From: Providencia sp. R33 | GTDB lineage: Bacteria; Pseudomonadota; Gammaproteobacteria; Enterobacterales; Enterobacteriaceae | Assembly: GCF_019343475.1 (NCBI RefSeq) | Contig: NZ_CP072453.1 | Span: forward strand, 868,001-932,000 | Direction: 5' to 3' | DNA: 64,000 nt | The notes under the pieces: model-generated | Told to the model about the DNA's origin: nothing | Databases searched by the model: none | The model's input: the letters and a program-made list of their open reading frames with translations, nothing else | Shown: one piece after another, positions 16,619-25,475 of the stretch | Layout of the letters: each line of letters starts with the position of its first letter | Position numbering within the stretch: position 1 is the stretch's first letter | Program-made: the position numbers and the translations under genes

Positions 16619-17503
16619 ATGAACCCAGTACTCCCCTTACTTGCCTTACGCGCTTTCACAGAAGTGGCAAAACATAAAAGTATCAAGCAGGCTGCAAACT
16701 TTCTTGGTGTGACCTCAGGTGCAGTTAGCCAGCAAATTCGCTTATTAGAAGAGCGGGTGGGGGTGCCACTGTTCGTGCGTAGTCATCACAGTATGGAATT
16801 AACACATGCGGGGCAGCGAGTTTACCCTGCATTGCTGCAGGCTTTTGAACAAATCGAGGGCGCTATGCATGTGCTTGAAAACATACTGCAAGAACAAACG
16901 ATTACCATCAGCACAGTTCCGTCATTTGCGGCCTCTTGGTTAGTGCCTCGTTTGGGTAAATTTACCCAGTTACACCCTGAAATCGAAGTGCATATTGAAG
17001 CCTCTTCAACATTGGTTAATTTGCACCAACAGCGAGTGGATATTGCTATTCGCCATGGGTTAGGGAATTACCCGAATTTAGTCAGTGAGCAGCTAATCAG
17101 CCCTGTTTTATTGCCAGTAATGAGTCCAAATTTTCCCCTTAACAGCGTGATAGAAACCCCTCAAGATTGCCTTAATTACCCATTATTGCAAGATAACGAC
17201 CGTATGGATTGGTCACTTTGGCTGGCGGCTCATGGGGTGGAATACAATGAAAAGGCAAAACGCGGAAGTGCATTTGATGATGATTATTTGTTGATCCGCG
17301 CTGCAATAGCAGGGCAAGGATTGGCGTTGGTACCTAAAGAGTATGCCATGCAAGAAATTGCAGAGAAACGTTTGGTACAAGTGCTTGATAAGCCATGGCC
17401 CGCTAAATTTGCTTATTATCTGGTGATGTTACCTGAAACAATTGAAAGGCCAGAAATCATTAAATTTATAAATTGGATAAAAACGGAAGCAGAAGGAAAT
17501 TAA
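16619..17503 (+). CDS. LysR family transcriptional regulator (GcvA-like)
   Basis: The 294-residue protein has an N-terminal winged helix (about residues 8-65: ALRAFTEVAKHKSIKQAAN, then GVTSGAVSQQIRLLEERVG) and a substrate-binding domain from about residue 90 with WLVPRLGKFTQLHPEIEV. Its pattern is closest to GcvA-type regulators. It is divergent from the GST/oxidoreductase pair across 113 bases, the usual layout for a LysR regulator that controls the neighbouring operon. The inducer is unknown. No ribosome binding site is strong, but the ATG at 16619 gives the family N-terminus. Confidence 0.88.
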   Translation: MNPVLPLLALRAFTEVAKHKSIKQAANFLGVTSGAVSQQIRLLEERVGVPLFVRSHHSMELTHAGQRVYPALLQAFEQIEGAMHVLENILQEQTITISTVPSFAASWLVPRLGKFTQLHPEIEVHIEASSTLVNLHQQRVDIAIRHGLGNYPNLVSEQLISPVLLPVMSPNFPLNSVIETPQDCLNYPLLQDNDRMDWSLWLAAHGVEYNEKAKRGSAFDDDYLLIRAAIAGQGLALVPKEYAMQEIAEKRLVQVLDKPWPAKFAYYLVMLPETIERPEIIKFINWIKTEAEGN

Positions 17504-17520
17504 TAAAGGGCGGGGAAATA

Positions 17521-17596
<76 letters not shown>

Positions 17597-17644
17597 AATC
17601 GATAGACTTTGTTGTTTTGATATGCCATCTAACAGGGAATTAGA

Positions 17645-17720
<76 letters not shown>

Positions 17721-17852
17721 AAACAAAATCTTTTGGACGGGAGGCATCATATTCAAGCTAGATAGGAGTGTCAATAAAATAATCGGTTTTTCCGTTTAAT
17801 TGCTGAAATATAGAGCATTTTGCAATCAACGAAAGAATAAACATAAGGACGG

Positions 17853-17880
17853 AAAAACTGCCCTCAAGAAATGAGGGCAG
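17853..17880 (-). terminator. gltX terminator
   Basis: CTGCCCTCA/TGAGGGCAG is a perfect 9-bp stem with a 5-base loop and a T-run on the minus strand, 12 bases after the gltX stop. Confidence 0.88.
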
Positions 17881-17892
17881 GGACGGTATAAA

Positions 17893-19314
17893 TTATTGTG
17901 CAGACGCTTCGCGTTCAGCAATAAACGCTAAGGCTTTATCAATGCGGGCAATAGAACGCGCTTGGCCAATAGCGTGGACAGTTACATCGAGGCCCGGAGA
18001 TTGGCCCGCGCCTGTGACAGCAACACGTAAAGGCATACCCACTTTACCCATACCCACTTCTAATTCAGTTGCAGTGGCTTCAATTGCTTGGTGGACATTT
18101 TCTGCAGTCCAATCGGTGATTGCGGCTAATTTATCTTTAACCACTTCTAATGGCTGGCGAGCAACAGGGCGTAGGTGTTTTTTCGCTGCATCAGCATCGA
18201 ATTCTTCAAAGTCTTGGTAGAAGTAATGGCAAGATTCAGCCATTTCTTTCAGCGTCTTACAACGTTCACCCAGTAATTTGATTAGCTCAACTAATTGTGG
18301 GCCATTGCTGGTATCAATATTTTGCTGCTCAATATGCCATGCAAGGTACACTGCCACTTCTTCAGCAGGTAATGTATTGATGTAATGGTGGTTTAACCAT
18401 TGCAGCTTTTCAGTATTAAATGCACTTGCTGATTTGCTAATAGCATCAAGGCTGAAAAACTCCTTCATTTCGTCAATGGTAAAAATTTCTTGGTCACCGT
18501 GAGACCAACCCAGACGCACTAAATAGTTCAGTAGCGCTTGTGGAAGGTAACCATCGTCACGGTATTGCATGACGCTAACCGCACCATGGCGTTTAGACAG
18601 TTTTTTACCGTCATCGCCTAAAATCATAGAAACGTGAGCATATACAGGTACTGGTGCGCCTAATGCTTTTAGGATATTGATTTGGCGAGGCGTGTTGTTG
18701 ATATGATCTTCACCACGAATAACGTGCGTAATTTCCATGTCCCAGTCATCAATAACAACACAGAAGTTATACGTTGGTGAGCCATCAGTACGACGAATAA
18801 TTAAATCGTCTAACTCTTGGTTACTAAATTCAATTGGGCCACGGATTTTATCGTCAAAAATCACAGAACCGTCTTGTGGGTTCCGGAAACGAACAACATG
18901 CGGCTCATCAGCAGTGTGGTTATGCGCATGGTCGCGGCAGCAACCGTCATAGCGAGGCTTTTCATTATTCGCCATTTGCTCTTCACGCAGTGCTTCTAAG
19001 CGTTCTTTTGAGCAGAAACAACGATAAGCGGTGCCCGCTTCTAACATTTGATCAATCACCGCGTTATAACGGTCAAAACGCTTAGTTTGATAATAAGGAC
19101 CTTCATCCCAATTTAAATTCAACCAGTTCATACCGTCCATAATGGCATCGATAGCTTCCTGAGTTGAGCGTTCTAAGTCGGTGTCTTCAATACGCAGGAC
19201 AAATTCGCCCTGATTGTGGCGACTAAATAACCAGGAATACAGAGCGGTACGTGCACCACCAACGTGTAAATAGCCAGTTGGGCTTGGTGCAAAACGGGTT
19301 TTGATTTTACTCAT
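17893..19314 (-). CDS. gltX: Glutamyl-tRNA synthetase
   Basis: GltX charges tRNA-Glu for translation and tetrapyrrole synthesis. The 473-residue protein has the HIGH-class motif APSPTGYLHVGGAR at residue 8 onward and the KMSKS-class motif KLSKRHG. A cysteine/histidine cluster (CFCSKE ... CCRDHAH) near residues 98-130 corresponds to the zinc site of the E. coli enzyme. The C-terminal anticodon-binding domain is helical. The tandem tRNA-Ala genes lie downstream on the same strand, beyond the terminator. Confidence 0.97.
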   Translation of the reverse strand: MSKIKTRFAPSPTGYLHVGGARTALYSWLFSRHNQGEFVLRIEDTDLERSTQEAIDAIMDGMNWLNLNWDEGPYYQTKRFDRYNAVIDQMLEAGTAYRCFCSKERLEALREEQMANNEKPRYDGCCRDHAHNHTADEPHVVRFRNPQDGSVIFDDKIRGPIEFSNQELDDLIIRRTDGSPTYNFCVVIDDWDMEITHVIRGEDHINNTPRQINILKALGAPVPVYAHVSMILGDDGKKLSKRHGAVSVMQYRDDGYLPQALLNYLVRLGWSHGDQEIFTIDEMKEFFSLDAISKSASAFNTEKLQWLNHHYINTLPAEEVAVYLAWHIEQQNIDTSNGPQLVELIKLLGERCKTLKEMAESCHYFYQDFEEFDADAAKKHLRPVARQPLEVVKDKLAAITDWTAENVHQAIEATATELEVGMGKVGMPLRVAVTGAGQSPGLDVTVHAIGQARSIARIDKALAFIAEREASAQ

Positions 19315-19706
19315 CGAGATTGCCTTAATTGCAAAACATTGTTTTTGAAGCGCTTAGGAGTTCACGGTTGACTAAATAGAAGGCTAATGTATGCAACATG
19401 GAACGATTAGTCGTGATGTTGTATGAAGCTTTAAACACGTGAAGTCTGTCAGCATTGCTAAAATGTGCCTCTATTCTATCATCCTGTGGTGATTCCTCAA
19501 TCAAGTTATGAAGATACAAGAAAAGAAAATGGAAAAATGAGGCGAAAAAATGAAATTGATGCAGATGTGCAAATATATTTTCAGTTTATGAAAGAATAAA
19601 AACGCTAAATTATATAGGTAATTGATTAAAAAGGCAGCTTTTCTGGCGAATATTGAAACATCTTGATTAATTTTGCAACGAACGAAAAAAATCTATCGAA
19701 AAAGCG
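19315..19706. other. Intergenic region between gltX and the valine/lysine tRNA operon
   Basis: This divergent 390-base spacer should carry the gltX promoter (minus strand) and the AT-rich region upstream of the tRNA promoter. The A/T tracts around 19680-19705 could act as an UP element. No supported ORF is present. Confidence 0.4.
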
Positions 19707-19734
19707 TTGACTCTGAACTCCGTATCCCTATAAT
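19707..19734 (+). promoter_or_regulatory. Sigma-70 promoter of the tRNA-Val/tRNA-Lys operon
   Basis: TTGACT (19707-19712) and TATAAT (19729-19734) are separated by 16 bases. They are followed by a C-rich discriminator (GCACCTCC), as in stringently controlled stable-RNA promoters, and preceded by A-rich DNA. Confidence 0.85.
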
Positions 19735-19752
19735 GCACCTCCATCGACGACG

Positions 19753-19828
19753 GGGCGATTAGCTCAGTTGGTAGAGCACCTCCCTTACAAGGAGGGGGTC
19801 AGTGGTTCGAGCCCGCTATCGCCCACCA
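19753..19828 (+). tRNA. tRNA-Val (TAC)
   Basis: A 76-base cloverleaf with encoded CCA and anticodon TAC in CCTTACAAGG. It is the first of three identical copies. Confidence 0.98.
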
Positions 19829-19854
19829 CCGTTGACGATGAAAAATAAATGATT

Positions 19855-19930
19855 GGGCGATTAGCTCAGTTGGTAGAGCACCTCCCTTACAAGGAGGGGG
19901 TCAGTGGTTCGAGCCCGCTATCGCCCACCA
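19855..19930 (+). tRNA. tRNA-Val (TAC)
   Basis: The second identical copy, with a 26-base spacer after the first. Confidence 0.98.
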
Positions 19931-19961
19931 ATCATTTATAATGTGGTACAAGTCATGAAGT

Positions 19962-20037
19962 GGGCGATTAGCTCAGTTGGTAGAGCACCTCCCTTACAAG
20001 GAGGGGGTCAGTGGTTCGAGCCCGCTATCGCCCACCA
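19962..20037 (+). tRNA. tRNA-Val (TAC)
   Basis: The third identical copy, with a 31-base spacer after the second. Confidence 0.98.
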
Positions 20038-20074
20038 CTTCATTCGTTACTCGCATTAAAACACAAATATAGAT

Positions 20075-20150
20075 GGGTCGTTAGCTCAGTCGGTAGAGCA
20101 GTTGACTTTTAATCAATTGGTCGCAGGTTCGAATCCTGCACGACCCACCA
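20075..20150 (+). tRNA. tRNA-Lys (TTT)
   Basis: A 76-base cloverleaf with encoded CCA and anticodon TTT in GACTTTTAATC. It is the first of two identical lysine copies in the operon. Confidence 0.98.
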
Positions 20151-20184
20151 TCTCAAGCAGTAAAAAAACAAATTTCCATACGAT

Positions 20185-20260
20185 GGGTCGTTAGCTCAGT
20201 CGGTAGAGCAGTTGACTTTTAATCAATTGGTCGCAGGTTCGAATCCTGCACGACCCACCA
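20185..20260 (+). tRNA. tRNA-Lys (TTT)
   Basis: The second lysine copy. Its 3' end (from 20242) is also the start of the first 131-bp tandem repeat unit. Confidence 0.98.
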
Positions 20261-20601
20261 TCAAATCGAAATACTCGCAAGTTACCCCTAATCAAGTAAA
20301 AACTCAGTCGGCAAGTTGTGCTCAGGCAAGCTGGTTGCAGGTTCAGGCCGAAAGCTAAATCCGAAGGATTTAAATCCTGCACGACCCACCATCAAATCGA
20401 AATACTCGCAAGTTACCCCTAATCAAGTAAAAACTCAGTCGGCAAGTTGTGCTCAGGCAAGCTGGTTGCAGATTCAGGCCGAAGGCTAAATCCAAAGGAT
20501 TTAAATCCTGCATGACCCACCATCAAATCGAAATGCTCGCAAGTTACCCCTAATCAAGTAAAAACTCAGTCGCCAAGTTGTGCTCAGGTAAGCTGGTTAT
20601 T
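20242..20601 (+). repeat. 131-bp tandem repeats carrying decayed tRNA-Lys sequence (rtT-like)
   Basis: The unit recurs at 20242, 20373 and 20504, giving two full units and a third cut at about 20601. Each unit opens with the tRNA-Lys 3' tail (AATCCTGCACGACCCACCA; one base changed in the third), then a conserved spacer. It then has a D-arm-like CTCAGTCGG and GGTTGCAGGTTC, whose T-loop is interrupted by 28 bases including a small AAATCC/GGATTT hairpin. No unit keeps an anticodon arm, so none is a working tRNA. The layout resembles the repeats after tyrT of E. coli (rtT RNA), which carry a tRNA 3' end in each unit. Confidence 0.8.
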
Positions 20602-21697
20602 TAATTTTTTTGATTTGCTAATTAGGCTTAATGGCCATCAAATAAGTCCATAGGCCTCCTGTAAATACATATTGAGTTGATCTGAACATTACGTAGCTTA
20701 AATTGTGTTATTACTACGTTAAGTGAAAAGACCATCTTAACGCTTATGTATTTAATTTAAGTTTTATCTATCGTTAAAAGATCATCCAATGGTGATGTTA
20801 ATTTAATACCGTAGGTTAAATATCCCTCAGTGGAATAGAAAATGATTCATAATGACATATAATTAATAAGGGCATTATAGAGGGGGGTATTCATTGGGGT
20901 TTAAAACTAATAATTTATAAATTTTCAATGTAAAATATCAATCATCTTCTTTCGAAGATAAAAACATCAAAATTAAAACGAGATAATCTAATTGTATTTA
21001 TTTGTCATAATTTTGTGATGTTCATCAAGTAAAATGAATAATAAACTTTCTTAACGTTATGGTTTTGTTATGTTGAACACTGTTAGTTGGTAAAAATTTA
21101 CCGTGTTACTTTAAAAATTTAGCGTTTTCTTTAATTGTAACAAAGCTTTTATTTTTATAAGTTATTGATATCTGATGTTACTATAAATTTTTAGAAGTAA
21201 AATTTATTATTTTTACTGTTATTTACAGATATAGATGATATCTAGTTGTTTTTTCAATCGTTAAACGGCGATGTACTCTCAAAATCATTAATATTGTTAC
21301 AGTGTTAAATTATTCTGTTTATTTCCTTTATTTTTAGGTTATGAATCGGTTATCTGCTATTTTTTTAGTGTAATATTCTGTTTCACTCATTTAAATACAA
21401 GTAATATGGGTAATGTTGGGGTGGTTTTACTGAGCATAACAATATGATATATATAGAATATTGTTCAATTCGTTATGGTTAAAATGCGTTGTAATATTCT
21501 GTTACATAACTGTAACGTCATTTTAAGACTAGTTGAAACTAATTAGATTGCTAGTATATCATTCCCATCGATATGTGCTGGCTTGTCAGCAATATTATCA
21601 AAGCTCTACTTATTATATAAAAGATAAAAATAAAAAAATTGCAGTTACTTATCTGCTAATTTTTATTTCATTAATATAAATTGAAGCGAGAATGTTT
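20602..21697. other. 1.1-kb AT-rich gene-poor stretch
   Basis: No ORF of plausible composition is visible on either strand. The DNA is strongly AT-rich with many T and A tracts, and contains short inverted repeats such as ACGTAG/CTACGT near 20690-20720. It follows the tRNA repeats and precedes an XRE regulator gene. It may be a decayed acquired segment or a long, H-NS-bound regulatory region; both are inference. Confidence 0.5.
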
Positions 21698-21991
21698 ATG
21701 AATACAAAATATCCTGTCGCTTGTGCAGTTGGACAAAAAATTAAAACGCTAAGAAAAGCTCAAGGCTATACTGTGTTTCAGTTAGCTAAAGAGATAGATA
21801 TTAGTGAGCAACAATTATTTCGCTATGAGCGTGGTGTGAACCGCATTGATATTGATTGTTTAGTTCGTGTATTAAAAGTCTTAGGCGTTAATATGGGTGA
21901 GTTTTTTAGTGAAGTGCTACAAGATGATACCCAACCAGATGAAAGAAGAGATACTAAAGGATTCGATGATTCGATTTACTCTGTAGTATAA
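21698..21991 (+). CDS. XRE-family helix-turn-helix regulator, MrpJ-like
   Basis: The 97-residue protein is almost all one helix-turn-helix domain: IKTLRKAQGYTVFQLAKEI, then ISEQQLFRYERG and a final helix VLKVLGVNMGEFF. A polar tail follows. Its size and pattern resemble the MrpJ family that accompanies fimbrial operons in Proteus and Providencia and represses motility. No fimbrial genes are present next to it. The ATG at 21698 is preferred over 21692 because GCGAG then sits at proper distance. The gene is isolated between long AT-rich gaps. Confidence 0.75.
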   Translation: MNTKYPVACAVGQKIKTLRKAQGYTVFQLAKEIDISEQQLFRYERGVNRIDIDCLVRVLKVLGVNMGEFFSEVLQDDTQPDERRDTKGFDDSIYSVV

Positions 21992-22129
21992 TAATATAAA
22001 TAATGATTTGTCCCATAATGAAACTTAAATTGATTTAAACTTCTAATTGTTTCAATTAAGAACTTAAATTATATCTTTCATTATAAAGGATAAATATATT
22101 ATTTTTCTCTTATTCTGTGTGACTTGTTA

Positions 22130-22158
22130 AAATAAAAGCCTGTTATGGGCTTTTATTT
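22130..22158 (+). terminator. Terminator after the XRE regulator
   Basis: AATAAAAGCC/GGCTTTTATT forms a stem with a 7-base loop and is followed by T7, 140 bases after the stop codon. Confidence 0.8.
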
Positions 22159-22293
22159 TTTTATTATATAAATATATCTAGAATTAATATTAATTTAAAC
22201 AAAGACTAATTAGTGGGGAACCCGTTAAGTTTTGGATATATTCATCTTTAGGTAATCAAGCAAACTAAATCTAAGCACTCGAATCGGTAAAGT

Positions 22294-22321
22294 AAAGCTG
22301 ATAGCTTAGGCTATCAGCTTT
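22294..22321 (-). terminator. Terminator of the metI-like operon
   Basis: A perfect 12-bp inverted repeat (AAAGCTGATAGC/GCTATCAGCTTT, 4-base loop) lies seven bases after the permease stop on the minus strand. The T-run is short. Confidence 0.65.
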
Positions 22322-22328
22322 ATTATCA

Positions 22329-22997
22329 TTAATGAAAACGTGCTTTTCTGGCAAGGTAATCACCAACAAATTGCATTCCTTGGACAATAATGATTAGAGT
22401 CACCACTGTAATGGCCATTGCCACATTATCAAATCGTTGGTAGCCATAGTTCAAGGCAAGATCGCCAACGCCACCTCCGCCTACAGCACCTGCCATTGCC
22501 GTCGCACCGACCAAAGTAATGCTTGCTGCTGTCAAACTTAAAATAAGAGAAGACTTTGCTTCTGGTAAAATGAAATGCCAAACAATTTGCCAATTTGTGG
22601 CACCCATTGAATCGGCTGCTTCGATAATTCCTGAGTGAACGCTTAAAAGCGAGTTTTCAACTAATCGGGCAGTGTAGGGCGCAATAAAAATCACTAATGG
22701 CACTATTGCTGCAGTTGTTCCGATAGACGTTCCTACCATAAAACGGGTTAGTGGGATCATTGCCACGAGTAAGATAATAAAGGGCAAAGAGCGAATGATG
22801 TTAATTATTGGGTTTACAATTCGGTATATGCATTTATTTTCCCAAATTCCTTCAGGCCTCGTTATTACGAGTAATATACCCAGTAAAATCCCAAATAAGG
22901 AGCCGAGTACTAAGGCAACACTCACCATGGTGAATGTTTCAGACATAGCAAGTAAAAATTGTTTACTTGTTAAGGCTGTTTCGAATAATTCTGTCAT
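22329..22997 (-). CDS. MetI-type ABC transporter permease
   Basis: The 222-residue inner-membrane protein has about five membrane helices and the EAA loop EAADSMGATNWQIVWHFILPEA near residues 130-150. A MetI-like pattern GAVGGGGVGDLALNYGYQRF lies towards the C-terminus. The family imports methionine or related compounds with MetN and an NlpA/MetQ lipoprotein. Its start overlaps the ATPase stop by four bases. The adjoining oxidoreductase genes suggest a specialised substrate rather than the housekeeping methionine system (inference). Confidence 0.88.
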   Translation of the reverse strand: MTELFETALTSKQFLLAMSETFTMVSVALVLGSLFGILLGILLVITRPEGIWENKCIYRIVNPIINIIRSLPFIILLVAMIPLTRFMVGTSIGTTAAIVPLVIFIAPYTARLVENSLLSVHSGIIEAADSMGATNWQIVWHFILPEAKSSLILSLTAASITLVGATAMAGAVGGGGVGDLALNYGYQRFDNVAMAITVVTLIIIVQGMQFVGDYLARKARFH

Positions 22998-24007
22998 ATT
23001 GCCCCCTGGCTCACTGCTACGCCACGTAAGCGTAGAAACTGTATCGCTTCTTCAATCTGCGTTTTACCACCCACAATTTGCACAAACATACTGCCGAGTA
23101 CAACGCCACTGATTTCTTTCATATTGGCAAAGAGAATATTAATTTTGACTATTTCTTTTAAAATTAGCTCATTAACAACGGGCTCTTGGGCTGATGCCCC
23201 CAGAAATTCAAGGCGATAAATATCTTGTTGATGCTCTAAATTGTGAAGAACACGCTCAGGTATTTCTTCATTTAGAACAGTACCAACAAATTTCTGGGTC
23301 GTTGGTTGTTTAGGATCCGCAAAAATCTCTAATACCGTACCTTCTTCCACAATTTTACCTGCTTCCATCACTGCAACACGATTACAGACCTGCTCTATGA
23401 CCTCCATTTCATGTGTCACAAGCAGGATAGTAATATTCTGTTCTCGACTAATCTTTTTTAATAACAGCAAGATAGACCGCGTTGTTTGGGGATCTAGAGC
23501 GGATGTTGCTTCATCACACAATAGAATTTGTGGATTATTGATAAGCGCACGGGCAATACCCACGCGTTGTTTTTGCCCACCAGATAATTGGCCTGGATAT
23601 TGGTGCTTTTTATCGCTCAGTTCAACATATTCAAGAATGCTATCAACACGGCGATTTATTTCACTTTTATCTAGCCCTAACAAGACTAAAGGCATGGCTA
23701 TGTTTTGGGCGACAGTTTTGGTTTCAAGTAAATTAAAATGTTGAAAAATCATGCCAATACTTCTTTTGTGAGCACGAATTTCAGCAGGGTTATGGTGAGC
23801 AATATTTTGCCCATCAATAATAACAGCACCATTAGATGGCTTTTCTAATTGATTGACTAAGCGAATAAGTGAGCTTTTTCCTGCTCCGCTATAACCAATA
23901 AATCCAAAGATATCACCTTTATTGATATGCAAGTTAATATCTTGCAATGCAACTAAAGATTGCCCATCTTTTTCATATACTTTTTGGACATTTTGAAATG
24001 TAATCAT
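22994..24007 (-). CDS. MetN-type ABC transporter ATP-binding protein
   Basis: The 337-residue ATPase has Walker A GYSGAGKSS (about residues 38-46), signature LSGGQKQRVGIARAL, Walker B ILLCDEATSALDP and the switch histidine VTHEM. A C-terminal ACT-like NIL domain (about 260-335) is the substrate-sensing domain of MetN proteins. It lies three bases after the flavoprotein gene and overlaps the permease gene. The lipoprotein partner is encoded divergently at 26814. Confidence 0.9.
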   Translation of the reverse strand: MITFQNVQKVYEKDGQSLVALQDINLHINKGDIFGFIGYSGAGKSSLIRLVNQLEKPSNGAVIIDGQNIAHHNPAEIRAHKRSIGMIFQHFNLLETKTVAQNIAMPLVLLGLDKSEINRRVDSILEYVELSDKKHQYPGQLSGGQKQRVGIARALINNPQILLCDEATSALDPQTTRSILLLLKKISREQNITILLVTHEMEVIEQVCNRVAVMEAGKIVEEGTVLEIFADPKQPTTQKFVGTVLNEEIPERVLHNLEHQQDIYRLEFLGASAQEPVVNELILKEIVKINILFANMKEISGVVLGSMFVQIVGGKTQIEEAIQFLRLRGVAVSQGAI

Positions 24008-24010
24008 ATT

Positions 24011-25471
24011 TTACTCTACATTATCAGTTAGTTGCATACGTTTTGAAGGTAAAGGGGCTGGCTGCCATTCATCACCTAATAATTCAAATTCTTGGCTTGT
24101 TTTCACTAATTCGAGATGTTCTTCTCTATGAGCAAGGTATAATTGTGCTGCAATATGGTCAGCCAAACGCTCTGCGCCTGTATTAGTGCCCGGGATCAAG
24201 CCAATCACAGGCCCCATACTGAGGGAGGCACTCAAATTAAAACAATAAAATTGTTTTAGCTGTTCATTGTCAGCACTATTTTTGCCTTGTAATTCAAAAT
24301 GTGTTCCTAAATAGGGGTGAGCGCCGAGTTCATTATTCAGCTCATTGATTGGTGGGGTATAAACATCAGCCCACGTTTTTATTAATGGGGTAATTTGGTT
24401 AAATGCAGGATGTTTGAACCAATTGATTCGATACCCAGTTGCAAGGATCAAATAATCTAAGGTGAATTTTTCGGTTGTCGTCGAAATATGGAGTTTTTTA
24501 TCTTTTAATTCAATATGCTCAATCTGAGTATTAAAGTTAAAAAAAGCATTTGAATGACGAGAAACGCGTAGAGTGCTGCCATGGGGCGCTGGAGTTTTTG
24601 CTTTAGCCACATACTCGGCATAATGCCATTTCTGTGCATCGGTGAAATAGGCGTAAGCATTCGAAAAACCGGCACTTCCTGCGACTTTCCCTCGGTTTAC
24701 ACGCGGCATATCAGCGGCACGAATTAAAATCTCAACACGCTTAGCGCCATTTTCTAAGGCGGTGGCTGAACTGTCCATTGCACCTGCGCTATAGCCTACA
24801 ACGCCAATATCTAACCCTTTGAAACGGCTGTAATCTGTACCCGCATATGAATGCTCCCAATAATATTGTGGAATATTATCCATAAAACTGGGGATACTCG
24901 GTTCACTAAATGACTCCATACCCGTGGCTAAAATAACATGCTGCGCAATGTAAACTTTTGTGCCTTCAGGGGTATTAAAGACTAACTTGCTGCCATGATC
25001 GGTTAAATGTAGGTCAATAAGTTCATATTGATTAAATACTTTCGGTTCGGTAATAGCTTTATACCACTGCAAGTATTCTCCCCATTGAAGGCGAGGAATT
25101 TTGTCTAACTCTTCCCATTTTTCATTGCCAAACTGTGCTTTAAACCAAGCTTGAAATGTTAATGAAGGGGAAGCTAAGGCAGGACCTACAACCTGTTTAG
25201 GTGAACGCAGTGTTTCCATAAGGGCAGGTTTTTGCCAAGGCCCCTCATTTCCAGCAATAGACTTATCAAAAATAATGGCATTAATACCGCGTAACTTGAG
25301 TGCAAATGCAGCGGTGACACCTGACATACCCGCACCAATAATGGCAACGTCAATACGTTGCTCATTGATATCATTATCAGATAACGTCCATGATGCGATT
25401 GGGATATTAAGATATTGCAAATCTTGTGCAATTTGCGCTTCTAAAGCCGCTAAACCTGTGATCCTATCCAT
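24011..25471 (-). CDS. FAD/NAD(P)-binding monooxygenase-like protein
   Basis: From the ATG at 25471 (AAGGA upstream) the protein has 486 residues. An FAD Rossmann motif IGAGMSGVTAAFAL lies near the N-terminus. A second nucleotide-binding motif VVGYSAGAMDSSATAL is in the middle, and the FMO/BVMO-type LILATGYRINWF is in the C-terminal half. This is the pattern of flavin-dependent monooxygenases that hydroxylate or oxygenate N, S or carbonyl groups. The substrate is unknown. It follows the CMD/peroxidase-like gene after four bases and precedes metN after three, so one operon encodes uptake and oxidation. Confidence 0.8.
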   Translation of the reverse strand: MDRITGLAALEAQIAQDLQYLNIPIASWTLSDNDINEQRIDVAIIGAGMSGVTAAFALKLRGINAIIFDKSIAGNEGPWQKPALMETLRSPKQVVGPALASPSLTFQAWFKAQFGNEKWEELDKIPRLQWGEYLQWYKAITEPKVFNQYELIDLHLTDHGSKLVFNTPEGTKVYIAQHVILATGMESFSEPSIPSFMDNIPQYYWEHSYAGTDYSRFKGLDIGVVGYSAGAMDSSATALENGAKRVEILIRAADMPRVNRGKVAGSAGFSNAYAYFTDAQKWHYAEYVAKAKTPAPHGSTLRVSRHSNAFFNFNTQIEHIELKDKKLHISTTTEKFTLDYLILATGYRINWFKHPAFNQITPLIKTWADVYTPPINELNNELGAHPYLGTHFELQGKNSADNEQLKQFYCFNLSASLSMGPVIGLIPGTNTGAERLADHIAAQLYLAHREEHLELVKTSQEFELLGDEWQPAPLPSKRMQLTDNVE

Positions 25472-25475
25472 GAGG

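Noticed and set aside
20191..20382. Minus-strand ORF with SCRIRTCDQLIKSQLLYRLS at its end
   Set aside because: It is the antisense reading of tRNA-Lys and of the first repeat unit, a well-known source of false protein predictions.
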